Positions 40,031 through 49,207 of a stretch of 64,000 nucleotides of DNA are shown here, piece after piece. The stretch's first letter is position 1; every line of letters begins with the position of its first letter. A model generated the notes under the pieces. That model saw nothing but the letters and a program-made list of their open reading frames with translations. It had not been told where the DNA came from and did not search any database. The translations under genes were made by a program, and so were the position numbers. Source of the DNA: Streptomyces eurythermus (GTDB taxonomy: Bacteria > Actinomycetota > Actinomycetes > Streptomycetales > Streptomycetaceae). Location of the stretch: NCBI RefSeq assembly GCF_014649115.1, contig NZ_BMSK01000006.1:101367-165366 (forward strand). Direction: 5' to 3'.

Positions 40031-43000
40031 GTGGCCCTGACCGTCGGCGAGCTGAACGGCATCATCACGATCGACGACCGCTCGGTGGACCCGGCTCTGC
40101 GCCGTACCGAGCAGGCTATGCGGCGCACCGCCGAACGGCTCGGGCAGACCGCCGAGGACGCCGGGCAGCAGGCCGGGCATGACCTCGGCGAGGGCTTCGT
40201 CAGGGGCGCCGATGGCCAGTGGCGCAACATGCGCGGCGAACTCGTCGACGCTGTCCGGGCCGCGGCCCTTGAGGCGGAGGCGGCGGCGCGGCGCGGCGGC
40301 CAACAGGCCGGTGAGACGCTCGGTGACGGGCTCGCCGATGGTGCGGCGGACGGCGCGGACGACGCCGTGGACCAGGCCGAGTCCGGGCTGTCGCGGCTGA
40401 AGACCGTGGCGCTCGGCGTCGGCGCAGCGGCCGGCGCCTTCCTCATCGACGCCTTCGGGCAGGCGATGGAGCAGGGGCAGATCACGGCCAAGCTCGGCGC
40501 CCAGCTCGGCGCGACGGGCGCCGAGGCTAAGCGGTATGGGCAGATCGCCGGGCAGCTGTTCAAGGACGCCATCGTCTCGGACTTTCAGGAGGGCGCGGAC
40601 GCGATCCGCGCGATCGCCTCGACCGGTCTGCTGCCGCCCGACGCGACGAACGCGCAGATCAAGTCCCTGGCCACGAACGCCGCCGACCTCGCCACAGCGT
40701 TCGACGTCGATGTGACCATGGCGGCGCAGGCCGCGGGCAGCATGCTGAAGAACGGCATGGCCAAGGACGGCCGGCAGGCCTTCGACATGCTGACGGCCGG
40801 AATGACCGGGCTCGGCCCGGCCAGTGAGGACCTGGTCGAGACGTTCACCGAGTACGGGCCCATTTTCAAAGCTGCCGGGCTTTCCGGGCAGACCGCGCTC
40901 GGCCTGATCAAGCAGGCCATCCAGGGCGGCTGGACGAAGGACACCGACAAGATCGCGGACGCGTTCAAAGAGTTCGGGCTCCTGGCCACCTCGGGTAGCG
41001 ACGCGGTGAAGGACGCCTTCAAGTCCCTCGGCTTGAACGCGAAGCAGACCGGCGACGACGTCGCGGCCGGCGGCAAGCGCGGCGAGGAGGCTCTGGGCAA
41101 GGTCCTCGACCGGCTGCGCGAACTCGGCCCGAACAGCCAGCAGGCCAAACAGATCGTGTCCACGCTGTTCGGCGGCCCGGGGGAGGACTTGGGTGCAGCT
41201 TTGTTCGCGCTGGACGTCACCAAGGCCTCCGCTGCGATGGATGGTGCGAAGGGCGCGGCAGACCGGCTGGGCGACGGCATGCGTGACAACGCCGCCTCGA
41301 AGGTCACCGCGTTCAAGAACACGCTGCAGCAGAACGTGGTCGACTTCCTGGGCACCAACGTGGTCCCGGCGATGCAGAGCATGTTCACGTTCATCAGCGA
41401 CCACAAGACCGAATTCACCGCGGCCGGCATCGTGATCGGCGCCGCGTTCGCCGCGATCGGCGCTGCTGCCCTGCTGGCGGGCACGCAGATGGCGTACGCC
41501 TGGATCATCGGCCTGGGCCCGGTCGGCTGGGTGGCTATGGCCATCGCCGGCCTGGTGGTCCTGGTGATCGCCTACTGGGATCAGATCAAGGCTGGCACGC
41601 TCGCCGCGTGGGACTGGGTCGTGGCCAAGGTGTCGTCCGCGAAGGACGGCGTCCTAGCCGCGATCTCGTTCCTGGGCACGATCCCAGGGATGGTGTCCGG
41701 CTTCTTCGGGCAGGCCAAGGACTACGCGGTGGCCAAGCTGACATCGCTTCTCACCTGGCTGTCTGGGCTGCCCGGGCGGGCGAGTGCGGCGATCTCCGGC
41801 ATGGGCTCCGCTGTGACCGGCCGGGCGAACGCGGCCTGGAACAGCTTCAAGGCGGCCTCGGTCGCGAAGGCGATCGGCTTCATCTCCTGGGTGTCCGGCC
41901 TGCCGGGTCGGATCTCGGCGGGCATCGGCTCGCTGTCCGGGCTGCTGGTGTCCAAGGGTGTCAACGTGGTGCAGGGCCTGTGGAACGGCATTCGCTCCAT
42001 GGGCGGCTGGATCAAGTCGCAGCTGATCAGCTGGGCGAGGAGCATGATTCCGGGCCCGATCGCGAAGGCGCTGGGCATCGCGAGCCCCTCGAAGGTCACC
42101 AAGGCGCAGGGCCGTTGGATCGCCCGGGGTCTGATCGACGGTCTGACCGGGTCGTCGAAGCAGGTCCAGGCCGCTTCCGCCAAGCTGGCCGACATCGTCT
42201 CCGACAGCATGAAGCGGGGCTCGAAACGCTCCCGAGCCCTGGCGTTGATCAGCTTCGACAACAAGAAGCTGAGCGCACTGGCTTCGCAGCGGGACCGGAT
42301 CAGCAACCGGCTGAAGGACGCCCAGAAGAGGCTGGACACGCTGATCAAGGACCGGGACAAGCTCGCGGCGAACGTCAAGAGCGGCGTCCTGGGCGAGGCC
42401 GACATCACCAAGCAGGACACCGGCGGCGGCCCTCAGTCGGCCCAGTCGATCCTGATCGGTCTGAAGGAGGACCAGGCCGCCGCCGCCGCGTTCGCGAAGA
42501 ACCTGGCGAAGCTGCGGAAGAAGGGCGTCCGCAGTGACCTGATCGCGCAGATCGCGCAGGCCGGTGTCACGCAGGGTGGTTCGGCGGCGGCCGCTCTGGC
42601 GAACGCGGGCGCCGGGCAGATCAAGGAGATCAACGCCACCCAGGCGGCGCTCGTCAAGTCCGCCGAGCAGGCCGGTGCCAGTGCCGGCGACGCCATGTAC
42701 GGGGCCGGCATTCACGCCGCGCAGGGCCTGGTGAAGGGCCTGCAGTCACAGCAGAAGGCCCTCGAGAAGATGATGCTGGTCATCGCCAAGTCGATGTCCA
42801 AGTCCATCCGCAGTGCGCTCGGGATCAAGAGCCCGTCGCGGGTGATGGCGCAGGTCGGCGCGTACACGGCGGAGGGCCTGCGGCAGGGCATCGAGGGCGG
42901 CCGCGCGGCCGTGAACCGCAGCATGGCCAGCCTGGTGGAGACGCCGGCGCCGGGCTCGTGGGACATGGCGGGCGGGCGCGCCCGCGCAGCCGCGTCTCAG

Positions 43001-43132
43001 CGGGTCGTGCTGGAGCTGCGTTCCTCCGGTCAGGCCGAGGACAACTACTTGATCGAGCGGGTGCGGCGCGGGATCCGGAAGAAGGGCGGCGGCGACGTCG
43101 ACCTGGTGCTCGCTGGAAGGAGGAGTGGCTGA
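40031..43132 (+). CDS. Tail tape measure protein
   Basis: 1033 residues from GTG after CAGGAGGTGAGC. Long helical N-terminal region, a hydrophobic segment at about 463-516 (A-A-L-L-A-G, W-I-I-G-L-G-P-V-G-W-V-A-M-A), repeats of the form S-G-L-P-G-R-(A/I)-S-A-x-I with W-N-S-F-K, and duplicated A-L-G-I-(A/K)-S-P-S-(K/R)-V blocks near 685 and 935. These are familiar tape-measure features. By the usual ruler rule the tail would be roughly 150 nm. Confidence 0.95.
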   Translation: MALTVGELNGIITIDDRSVDPALRRTEQAMRRTAERLGQTAEDAGQQAGHDLGEGFVRGADGQWRNMRGELVDAVRAAALEAEAAARRGGQQAGETLGDGLADGAADGADDAVDQAESGLSRLKTVALGVGAAAGAFLIDAFGQAMEQGQITAKLGAQLGATGAEAKRYGQIAGQLFKDAIVSDFQEGADAIRAIASTGLLPPDATNAQIKSLATNAADLATAFDVDVTMAAQAAGSMLKNGMAKDGRQAFDMLTAGMTGLGPASEDLVETFTEYGPIFKAAGLSGQTALGLIKQAIQGGWTKDTDKIADAFKEFGLLATSGSDAVKDAFKSLGLNAKQTGDDVAAGGKRGEEALGKVLDRLRELGPNSQQAKQIVSTLFGGPGEDLGAALFALDVTKASAAMDGAKGAADRLGDGMRDNAASKVTAFKNTLQQNVVDFLGTNVVPAMQSMFTFISDHKTEFTAAGIVIGAAFAAIGAAALLAGTQMAYAWIIGLGPVGWVAMAIAGLVVLVIAYWDQIKAGTLAAWDWVVAKVSSAKDGVLAAISFLGTIPGMVSGFFGQAKDYAVAKLTSLLTWLSGLPGRASAAISGMGSAVTGRANAAWNSFKAASVAKAIGFISWVSGLPGRISAGIGSLSGLLVSKGVNVVQGLWNGIRSMGGWIKSQLISWARSMIPGPIAKALGIASPSKVTKAQGRWIARGLIDGLTGSSKQVQAASAKLADIVSDSMKRGSKRSRALALISFDNKKLSALASQRDRISNRLKDAQKRLDTLIKDRDKLAANVKSGVLGEADITKQDTGGGPQSAQSILIGLKEDQAAAAAFAKNLAKLRKKGVRSDLIAQIAQAGVTQGGSAAAALANAGAGQIKEINATQAALVKSAEQAGASAGDAMYGAGIHAAQGLVKGLQSQQKALEKMMLVIAKSMSKSIRSALGIKSPSRVMAQVGAYTAEGLRQGIEGGRAAVNRSMASLVETPAPGSWDMAGGRARAAASQRVVLELRSSGQAEDNYLIERVRRGIRKKGGGDVDLVLAGRRSG

Positions 43133-45873
43133 TGGCATTCCCTGAGGACCCGCTGAACGTCCGGACGGAGTTCCAGATCGGCGGGGTGTGGACCGACGTC
43201 ACGCCGTACGCGATGACCCGGGACATCATCACCCACACCCGCGGGCGTACGGGTGAGGGGCAGGAGGTCGACCCGGCCTCCTGCTCCCTCACCCTGCGTT
43301 CCCCGGACGGTCTGTTCTCGCCGCGGAACCCGAGGTCGCCGTACTACGGGAAGATCGGCCGCAACACGCCGATGCGGGTGTCCGTCCAGGCTGGCCAGCA
43401 GCGGCTGGTGTTGCCCGACGACGCGCCCACCGCCCGCGCCACCACACCCACCACGCCCGCCCTGAACCTGGCGGGGAACCTGGACGCGCGGATCGAGCTG
43501 GCCCTGCTCAACTGGCAGCCGGGCAGCGAGGTGGAGCTGTTCGGCAAGTACGCGCCGATCGGGAACCAGCGATCCTGGCAGCTGAGCGTGAGCAGCACAG
43601 GAGGCCTGGAGCTGCGGGCGAGCCTCGATGGCGGCGCGGCCAACGCCTACGCCTCGACGGTCCCGCTGTCACTGCCCCCGTCGGGGCGGCTCGCATTGCG
43701 CGTCACCCGGGACAACGCGACCGGCATCGTCACCTACTACACGGCGCCGTCCATCACCGGCCCCTGGAGCCAGCTGGGGGCACCGGTCACCACACCGGCC
43801 GGCAGTATTTTCGCGTCGACGGCTCCGCTCACCGTGGGGGACATCGAGGGCCTGGACCGGACGTTGCCCGTGGGGAGCGTCTACGCCGTGCAGGTCCGCA
43901 ACGGCATCAACGGCCCCTTGGTCGCCTCGGTGGACTTCACCGCCCAGACCAGCGGTGCCACCTCCTTCGTGGACGCCACCGGCCTGACGTGGACGCTGTC
44001 CGGCGGCGCCGCCATCACCAACCGGCGCGTGCGGTTCGTCGGCGAGTATTCGGACTGGCCCGCCAAGTGGAGCAACGGCGGTCACCTCATCACGGTCTCC
44101 GGGGAGGGCGCGGGCATCCTGCGCCGCCTCAATCAGGGCAAGAAGCCCTTGTCCAGCACGCTGCGGCGCCGGATCCCGTCCGGACGTCCGCTGGCGTACT
44201 GGCCGATGGAGGACGGCGAGCTGTCCACCCAGGCCTCGTCCGCGACCGTCGGCGGACAGCCGCTGAAGGTCACCGGGTTCACGTTCGGCAGCGACGACCA
44301 CCCCTCCGGGTCCGGCACGTTGCCCGTCCTCGGCCCCATCGCCACACTCGACGGCCGGGTGACCGGCGCCCAGTCCGGCGGCTGGCACGTCGAAATGGTG
44401 TACAAGCTGGACGCGCTGCCCGTCGTCGAGCAGACCCTCCTGAGCGTCACCCTCGCCCCGGGCGCCGGCGGTGTGACGCAGGCGGTGTGCCGCGTCTCCA
44501 CCGCCGGGATCAAGGTGCAGGTCCTCGACAGCGACGGCACCTCGGTCGCGTTCTTCACCGTGACGACCCCGGCCGCCCTCGCCGCCTTCACCGGCCGCTG
44601 GAACAGGTTGCAGATCTTCTCGGCGACCACCGGATCGCAGACGTACGTCACCGTCGGCTGGCTGGACGTCGTCGCGAACACCTGGTGGTACGCCCGGACG
44701 GTGTACACCGGCAGCCCGGGGCGGGTCACCGGCGTCAAGGGGTCCTGGGGATCCAACTTCGAGGGCATGTCGATCGGCCACCTCGGCGTTTTCGACGTCG
44801 GCGGCACGCCACCCCCGGCGGCCGTGTCCGCAGGCGTCACTATCTACGCCAGCGCCGACGACGGGTTCGCCGGGGAGACTGCGGCAACCCGCCTCCTCCG
44901 CCTGGCCGTCGAGGAGAACCTCCCCGTCACGGTGACCGGCACCCACGGCGAGACCGCGCGGATGGGACCGCAGCGGCTGGCGACGCTGCTGGAGGTGATG
45001 GAGCAGTGCGCGGCCGCGGACGGCGGGATCCTGGTCGAGGACCGCGAGCGGCTCGGGCTGCGCTACCGGACCCGGACGAGCCTGTACAACCAACAGCCCG
45101 TGCTCACGATCCCGTACACGTCGCGGGCGCTCGGCGCGCTGGAGCCCGTCGAGGACGACACCGACGTACGCAACGACGTCACCGTCGAGCGGGACGGGGG
45201 CTCCTCGGCGCGGGCGGAACTCACCGAGGGCGCCCTGTCCACGCAGGACCCGCCCGCGGGCATCGGCCGCTACGACGACTCAATCACGCTGAACCTGTAC
45301 TCGGACGAGCAGACCGAGCCGATGGCCTGGTGGCTGCTGCACCTGGGCACCTGGGACGAGGCCCGCTACCCGACGATCACGCTGCGCCTGCATCGGATGC
45401 CGTCGCTGATCCCCGCGATCCTCGACCTGTCCGAGGGCGACCTGATCCGCATCACCGACCTGCCCGCCTACCTGCCCCCCGGCCCGGTTGACCTCCTGGT
45501 CCAGGGCTACACGGAACGGATCGGCGTACGGACATGGGAGATCGACCTGGTGTGCGCACCGGCCGGCCCGTGGCAGGTGGGCGTGGTCGGTGACACCGCG
45601 TACGGGATCGTCGACACCGACGGCAGCGAACTGGCGGCCGCGGTGAACGAGTCGGCGACGTCGCTGTCGGTGGCGGTGACGGCCGGGCCCGTGTGGCGGT
45701 TCGAGACGCCGTTCCTGATCAGGGTGGGTGGTGAGGTGATGACCGTCACCGGCATCACCGGCAGCACCAGCCCGCAGACGTTCACGGTGGCCCGATCCGT
45801 CAACGGCGTCGTGAAGCCCCAGGCGGCCGGTACGGACCTGCGGCTCGCCTACCCGACCCGAGTCGCACTCTAG
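43132..45873 (+). CDS. Large minor tail protein (tail tip) with lectin-like insertion
   Basis: 913 residues; ATG overlaps the tape-measure stop after GGAAGGAGGAG. The start resembles distal-tail proteins of actinophages (V-D-P-A-S-C-S-L-T-L-R-S-P-D-G-L-F-S-P-R-N). A beta-rich domain at about 100-300 and another at 345-570 (L-A-Y-W-P-M-E-D-G near 360) have the pattern of concanavalin/laminin-G-like folds. The C-terminal part is hub-like (G-D-L-I-R-I-T-D-L-P). It likely forms the tip and touches cell-surface glycans. Confidence 0.85.
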   Translation: MAFPEDPLNVRTEFQIGGVWTDVTPYAMTRDIITHTRGRTGEGQEVDPASCSLTLRSPDGLFSPRNPRSPYYGKIGRNTPMRVSVQAGQQRLVLPDDAPTARATTPTTPALNLAGNLDARIELALLNWQPGSEVELFGKYAPIGNQRSWQLSVSSTGGLELRASLDGGAANAYASTVPLSLPPSGRLALRVTRDNATGIVTYYTAPSITGPWSQLGAPVTTPAGSIFASTAPLTVGDIEGLDRTLPVGSVYAVQVRNGINGPLVASVDFTAQTSGATSFVDATGLTWTLSGGAAITNRRVRFVGEYSDWPAKWSNGGHLITVSGEGAGILRRLNQGKKPLSSTLRRRIPSGRPLAYWPMEDGELSTQASSATVGGQPLKVTGFTFGSDDHPSGSGTLPVLGPIATLDGRVTGAQSGGWHVEMVYKLDALPVVEQTLLSVTLAPGAGGVTQAVCRVSTAGIKVQVLDSDGTSVAFFTVTTPAALAAFTGRWNRLQIFSATTGSQTYVTVGWLDVVANTWWYARTVYTGSPGRVTGVKGSWGSNFEGMSIGHLGVFDVGGTPPPAAVSAGVTIYASADDGFAGETAATRLLRLAVEENLPVTVTGTHGETARMGPQRLATLLEVMEQCAAADGGILVEDRERLGLRYRTRTSLYNQQPVLTIPYTSRALGALEPVEDDTDVRNDVTVERDGGSSARAELTEGALSTQDPPAGIGRYDDSITLNLYSDEQTEPMAWWLLHLGTWDEARYPTITLRLHRMPSLIPAILDLSEGDLIRITDLPAYLPPGPVDLLVQGYTERIGVRTWEIDLVCAPAGPWQVGVVGDTAYGIVDTDGSELAAAVNESATSLSVAVTAGPVWRFETPFLIRVGGEVMTVTGITGSTSPQTFTVARSVNGVVKPQAAGTDLRLAYPTRVAL

Positions 45874-45882
45874 GAGGACCGA

Positions 45883-46392
45883 GTGGCGTACGAGCCGTGG
45901 CAGCCCGGCATGGTCATCACGGCCAACCGGCTGCTGTCCATCAGCCCGACGTGGCAGGACTGGACGCCCGTGTGGACGACCTCGACCGGCGCGAACCTGC
46001 CTGCGCTCAACAACGCGACGGTCACCGCCCGGTACGCGCAGTCCGCGCTCACCGTCTACTACCGGATGGAGATCGTCTTCGGCACGGCGACGTCCTTCGG
46101 CGGCGGCGGAGCATCGGACAACTGGCGCTTCTCCATGCCGGTCACCGCGGCCGCGACGAGCGGCATCGTCGGCCAGGGCGAAGCGCACGACGTCTCCGCG
46201 GCCGGTACGGGTGGCCGCCTCGGTATCCGGCCCCGCCTGACGACCACGACGACGATCGAGCTGGAGGTGTCCACGGGCCGCGTCGACGCGGTGGCCGTCA
46301 CCTCAGGTGGCCTGATCGACGCCATCACCCCGTGGACGTGGGCCAGCGGGGACGCCATCCGCGTCTGGGGCAACTACGAGGCCGCCGCCTGA
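45883..46392 (+). CDS. Minor tail protein
   Basis: 169 residues from GTG after TAGGAGGACC. The opening A-Y-E-P-W-Q-P-G-M-V-I-T-A-N-R-L is common in Streptomyces phage tail proteins; the rest is an all-beta domain. Last structural gene before the lysis cassette. Confidence 0.8.
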   Translation: MAYEPWQPGMVITANRLLSISPTWQDWTPVWTTSTGANLPALNNATVTARYAQSALTVYYRMEIVFGTATSFGGGGASDNWRFSMPVTAAATSGIVGQGEAHDVSAAGTGGRLGIRPRLTTTTTIELEVSTGRVDAVAVTSGGLIDAITPWTWASGDAIRVWGNYEAAA

Positions 46393-46414
46393 CCCTCTGC
46401 CCACCCACGCTCCT

Positions 46415-46438
46415 GCCCCGCGCCGTCCGGTGCGGGGC
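46415..46438 (+). terminator. Rho-independent terminator after tail genes
   Basis: A 7-bp GCCCCGC stem with a 10-base loop is followed by CTTCTTC. It separates structural from lysis genes. Confidence 0.7.
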
Positions 46439-46461
46439 CTTCTTCATGTCTGGAGGGCCTC

Positions 46462-46521
46462 ATGGCCACAGAAGTCCATCCCGCCACCGCCTCCAACACC
46501 GGCCGGGAGAGCACCCGATGA
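46462..46521 (+). CDS. 19-residue leader peptide coupled to endolysin
   Basis: An ATG 8 bases after TGGAGGG opens a 19-codon ORF (A-T-E-V-H-P-A-T-A-S-N-T-G) whose stop overlaps the endolysin ATG as ATGA. The endolysin itself has only GGGAGAG nearby. The leader may control endolysin translation; it is short enough to be chance. Confidence 0.4.
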   Translation: MATEVHPATASNTGRESTR

Positions 46522-47621
46522 AACTCGTCACCCGCGCGCAGTGGGGCGCGCAGCCGTCCCGGTACGACCTGGTCTACATCGCCAGCACCCAGGGCGTGAA
46601 GATCCACTACGAGGGCGACTACGTCCCCAAGTCGCTCGCGGACCCGGACGCGCACAGCGCCTGCGCCGGCCACATGCGCGACATCCAGGCCGCCCACCTG
46701 GCCAACACCACCGAGGACTACAGCGACATCGCCTACAACGCCGTTGTCTGCCCGCACGGCTACGTCTTCGAGGGCCGCGGCGTGCACCGCAAGACCGGCG
46801 CGAACGGCAACCAGACGCTCAACGCCAAGGACTACGCGGTGTGCGCGATGCTCGGCTCCTCCGGCCACGTCCAGCCCACCCCCGCACAGCTCGACGGCCT
46901 GGTCGACGCCATCGAGTGGATGCGCACGGACGGCGCCGCTGGCAGCGAGGTCCTCGGGCATCGCGACGGCTACGCCACCCAGTGCCCGGGCGAGCCGCTG
47001 TACGCCTGGGTGCAGGCGGGCGCGCACCGACCGGACGGCACCACCCCGTCCGGCGGTGGCACGTCCGGCGGGGCGGAGATCGCCCGCTACCAGGTCACGA
47101 TCAACGGCCTGACGTACGGCTACGGGGCGACCGGGTCGCACGTCACCAAGGTCGGCGAGGCCCTCGTCGCGCGCGGCTTCGGCCGGCACTACTCCGTCGG
47201 CCCGGGCCCGACGTGGAGCGACGCCGACACCCTGAACTACTCGGACTTCCAGCAGTCGCTCGGGTACACGGGGACGGCGCCGCATCAGGACGCCGACGGT
47301 GTGCCCGGCGCGGTGACGCTGCAGCAGCTGCTCGGCTACCTGCCCGGCTCCTCGACCACGCCCACCACGACCGCAGCCCCGTATCCGGGCCGGGCGGCGT
47401 TCGTGCTCGGCGAGGCCAACCCGGCCGTCGTCCGCCTGGACCGGGCGCTGATCCGGAAGGGGTTTACCCGGCACCACGACGGCAACGGCTACCAGCCCGG
47501 ACCGCGCTTCACGGAGCACACCCGCCGGAACGTCGCCGACTTCCAGCGCTCCCGCAAGGAGTTGGCGGGCGACGCCGACGGCTACCCGGGCCCGCTCACC
47601 TGGAAGCTGCTGCTGGCGTGA
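46518..47621 (+). CDS. Endolysin: N-acetylmuramoyl-L-alanine amidase with two peptidoglycan-binding repeats
   Basis: 367 residues. Residues 1-165 are a PGRP/amidase-2 catalytic domain: R-A-Q-W-G-A near the start, His30 in I-H-Y-E-G, and H-R-D-G-Y-A-T-Q-C-P-G about 147, supplying zinc ligands. Two PG-binding repeats follow (about 200-270 and 290-367), each ending D-A-D-G-x-P-G. No signal peptide, so export depends on the holin. It cleaves the amide between MurNAc and the stem peptide. Confidence 0.93.
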   Translation: MKLVTRAQWGAQPSRYDLVYIASTQGVKIHYEGDYVPKSLADPDAHSACAGHMRDIQAAHLANTTEDYSDIAYNAVVCPHGYVFEGRGVHRKTGANGNQTLNAKDYAVCAMLGSSGHVQPTPAQLDGLVDAIEWMRTDGAAGSEVLGHRDGYATQCPGEPLYAWVQAGAHRPDGTTPSGGGTSGGAEIARYQVTINGLTYGYGATGSHVTKVGEALVARGFGRHYSVGPGPTWSDADTLNYSDFQQSLGYTGTAPHQDADGVPGAVTLQQLLGYLPGSSTTPTTTAAPYPGRAAFVLGEANPAVVRLDRALIRKGFTRHHDGNGYQPGPRFTEHTRRNVADFQRSRKELAGDADGYPGPLTWKLLLA

Positions 47622-47971
47622 TCCTGAACCTGACGCCGCACCCGATCCGCCTCTACAGCCCGGACCGGCCCGACGGCATCGACGACCTGGAGCCCGGCCT
47701 GCTCCGCGTCATCGACCCCGAGCCGACGCCGGCCCGCCTCGACACGCTGCCGCTCAGTACCGAGTACCGGGACGGCGTCCGGGTCGAACTCGTCTCCTAC
47801 GGCTACGTCCAGGGCATCCCGCCGCAGCGCACGAGCGTGTCCTGCGTCGTGTCCTTGCCCGTCGCGCTCGCCTTGGCCCCGCGCCGCGACGACCTGCTCG
47901 TCCCCTACCGCGAGGTCCGCAACTCCGCGGGCACAGTTATCGGCTGCCGCCAGCTGGCGCAGCCCGTCTAG
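47618..47971 (+). CDS. INLTPH-type conserved phage protein
   Basis: 117 residues, GTG start coupled to endolysin stop. The opening I-L-N-L-T-P-H-P-I-R-L-Y and later D-D-L-L-V-P and G-T-V-I-G-C-R-Q-L-A are hallmarks of a family found in many phages and bacteria with unknown function. Its presence inside the lysis cassette is unexplained. Confidence 0.75.
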   Translation: MILNLTPHPIRLYSPDRPDGIDDLEPGLLRVIDPEPTPARLDTLPLSTEYRDGVRVELVSYGYVQGIPPQRTSVSCVVSLPVALALAPRRDDLLVPYREVRNSAGTVIGCRQLAQPV

Positions 47972-47984
47972 GAAGGACCCCCGA

Positions 47985-48347
47985 ATGGTCTTCGGTAGAG
48001 AACCCGCCCTGGTGCTCGGACTCATCGCGGCCGGCGTCAAGCTCATCGGCTACGAACTCGACGTGTCCGACGGCGTACAGACCGCCATCAACGCCATCGC
48101 CGCCGGCGTCGTCGCCATCATCATCGCGATCGTCGCCCGCAACGGCGCCTGGGCCGCCGCCATCCTCCAGACAGCGCAGGCCGTGATGTCTCTCTTCGTG
48201 GGCCTGGGTCTCGACTGGTCCGCAGACCGGCAGGCGCTGTGGATGGCGACCATCGCCGCGCTCCTGGCCGTCGTCGAGCGGTTCATCGTGACACCGCCGC
48301 GCGCGACCACGCCGCTGGAGCAGTCCAGCCCCATCAAGGCGGCCTAG
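47985..48347 (+). CDS. Holin
   Basis: 120 residues after AGGAAGGACC. Three hydrophobic stretches (about 8-25, 35-52, 58-105 in parts) with a short charged tail; position after the endolysin fits a holin that permeabilises the membrane. Confidence 0.8.
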   Translation: MVFGREPALVLGLIAAGVKLIGYELDVSDGVQTAINAIAAGVVAIIIAIVARNGAWAAAILQTAQAVMSLFVGLGLDWSADRQALWMATIAALLAVVERFIVTPPRATTPLEQSSPIKAA

Positions 48348-48790
48348 TGCCGTGCCGGGCGGTCCGGCAGGTCCGTAGACGGCTGGGCCGCCGCGGCCAC
48401 TTCCTCCTGATCTTGGGCGTCGGGAAAACTGCCTGGGGCGCCGGGTTCCTCATCGACCCGCCCGCCCCCGAAGGCCTGCGCCTGCTGACGCACTGGGCCA
48501 GCCTCCACCACTGGGCATGGTTGTGGATCACCTGCGGCATCATCACCACCACGTCAGCGTTCCTGCGGGTCGGCCGTGACTGGGCGGGTTTCGTCGCAGC
48601 CCTCATTCCCCCCACCGTGTGGGCAATCGCCTACACGGCCGCCGTCGCCAGCGGCACTTACTCCCGCGGCATCTACGTCGCAATCTGGTACCTGACCTCG
48701 CACGTCGGGGTCATCGTGTGGGCGAGCACGGTGCCCGAGCACTCGGTCCCCCACGTGCCGCGCTCAGCCCGGAAAGGGCGGGAGCCGTGA
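48347..48790 (+). CDS. Four-span membrane protein of lysis cassette
   Basis: 147 residues from GTG in a TAGTG overlap with the holin. Four hydrophobic segments and a basic N-terminus. Could be a second holin, an antiholin or another lysis protein; not distinguishable from sequence. Confidence 0.65.
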   Translation: MPCRAVRQVRRRLGRRGHFLLILGVGKTAWGAGFLIDPPAPEGLRLLTHWASLHHWAWLWITCGIITTTSAFLRVGRDWAGFVAALIPPTVWAIAYTAAVASGTYSRGIYVAIWYLTSHVGVIVWASTVPEHSVPHVPRSARKGREP

Positions 48791-49146
48791 CCCTGTGGGC
48801 TGGACTGGTGGCCGCGTTCGGCACGGTCGGCATGGTGATCGCGGGCTGGTTCGCGGCGCGCGCCACGCGGTCGGCGGCGGCCGCGACGGCGGAGGCGACC
48901 GCTGCGGCGGCGCAGGCTCAGGCGGCCCCGGCGCAGAGGGCCGCGGACCTGGCCGTGTTGCAGGCGACGGTGGAGCGGGTGGACAAGGAGAACGGCGAGC
49001 TGAGGACGCGGCAGTCACGGCTGGAGTCGATCCTGCGCGCGTTCTCGTGGAGCGCGGATCGGTGGCGCCGGCAGATGGAGCAGGCAGGGATCGAGCCGGA
49101 GCCGCCGCACCCCTTGGTCGAGGAGTACAACCGGACTGGAGTCTGA
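48787..49146 (+). CDS. Membrane-anchored coiled-coil lysis-region protein
   Basis: 119 residues from GTG, coupled. One hydrophobic segment (2-22), then an Ala-rich helix and coiled coil with R-V-D-K-E-N-G-E-L-R. One membrane span plus a cytoplasmic coiled coil is reminiscent of spanin/antiholin-like accessories, but no family is recognised. Confidence 0.65.
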   Translation: MTLWAGLVAAFGTVGMVIAGWFAARATRSAAAATAEATAAAAQAQAAPAQRAADLAVLQATVERVDKENGELRTRQSRLESILRAFSWSADRWRRQMEQAGIEPEPPHPLVEEYNRTGV

Positions 49147-49149
49147 GAT

Positions 49150-49179
49150 GGCCCCCATCGCCTTCGGGCGGTGGGGGCC
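49150..49179 (+). terminator. Strong terminator with UUCG tetraloop
   Basis: A 13-bp stem (one G-T pair) closed by TTCG, then CTTTCGT. The most convincing intrinsic terminator in the window; it ends the late operon. Confidence 0.88.
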
Positions 49180-49207
49180 CTTTCGTCGTGCCCGGTACCC
49201 TGCCCGC

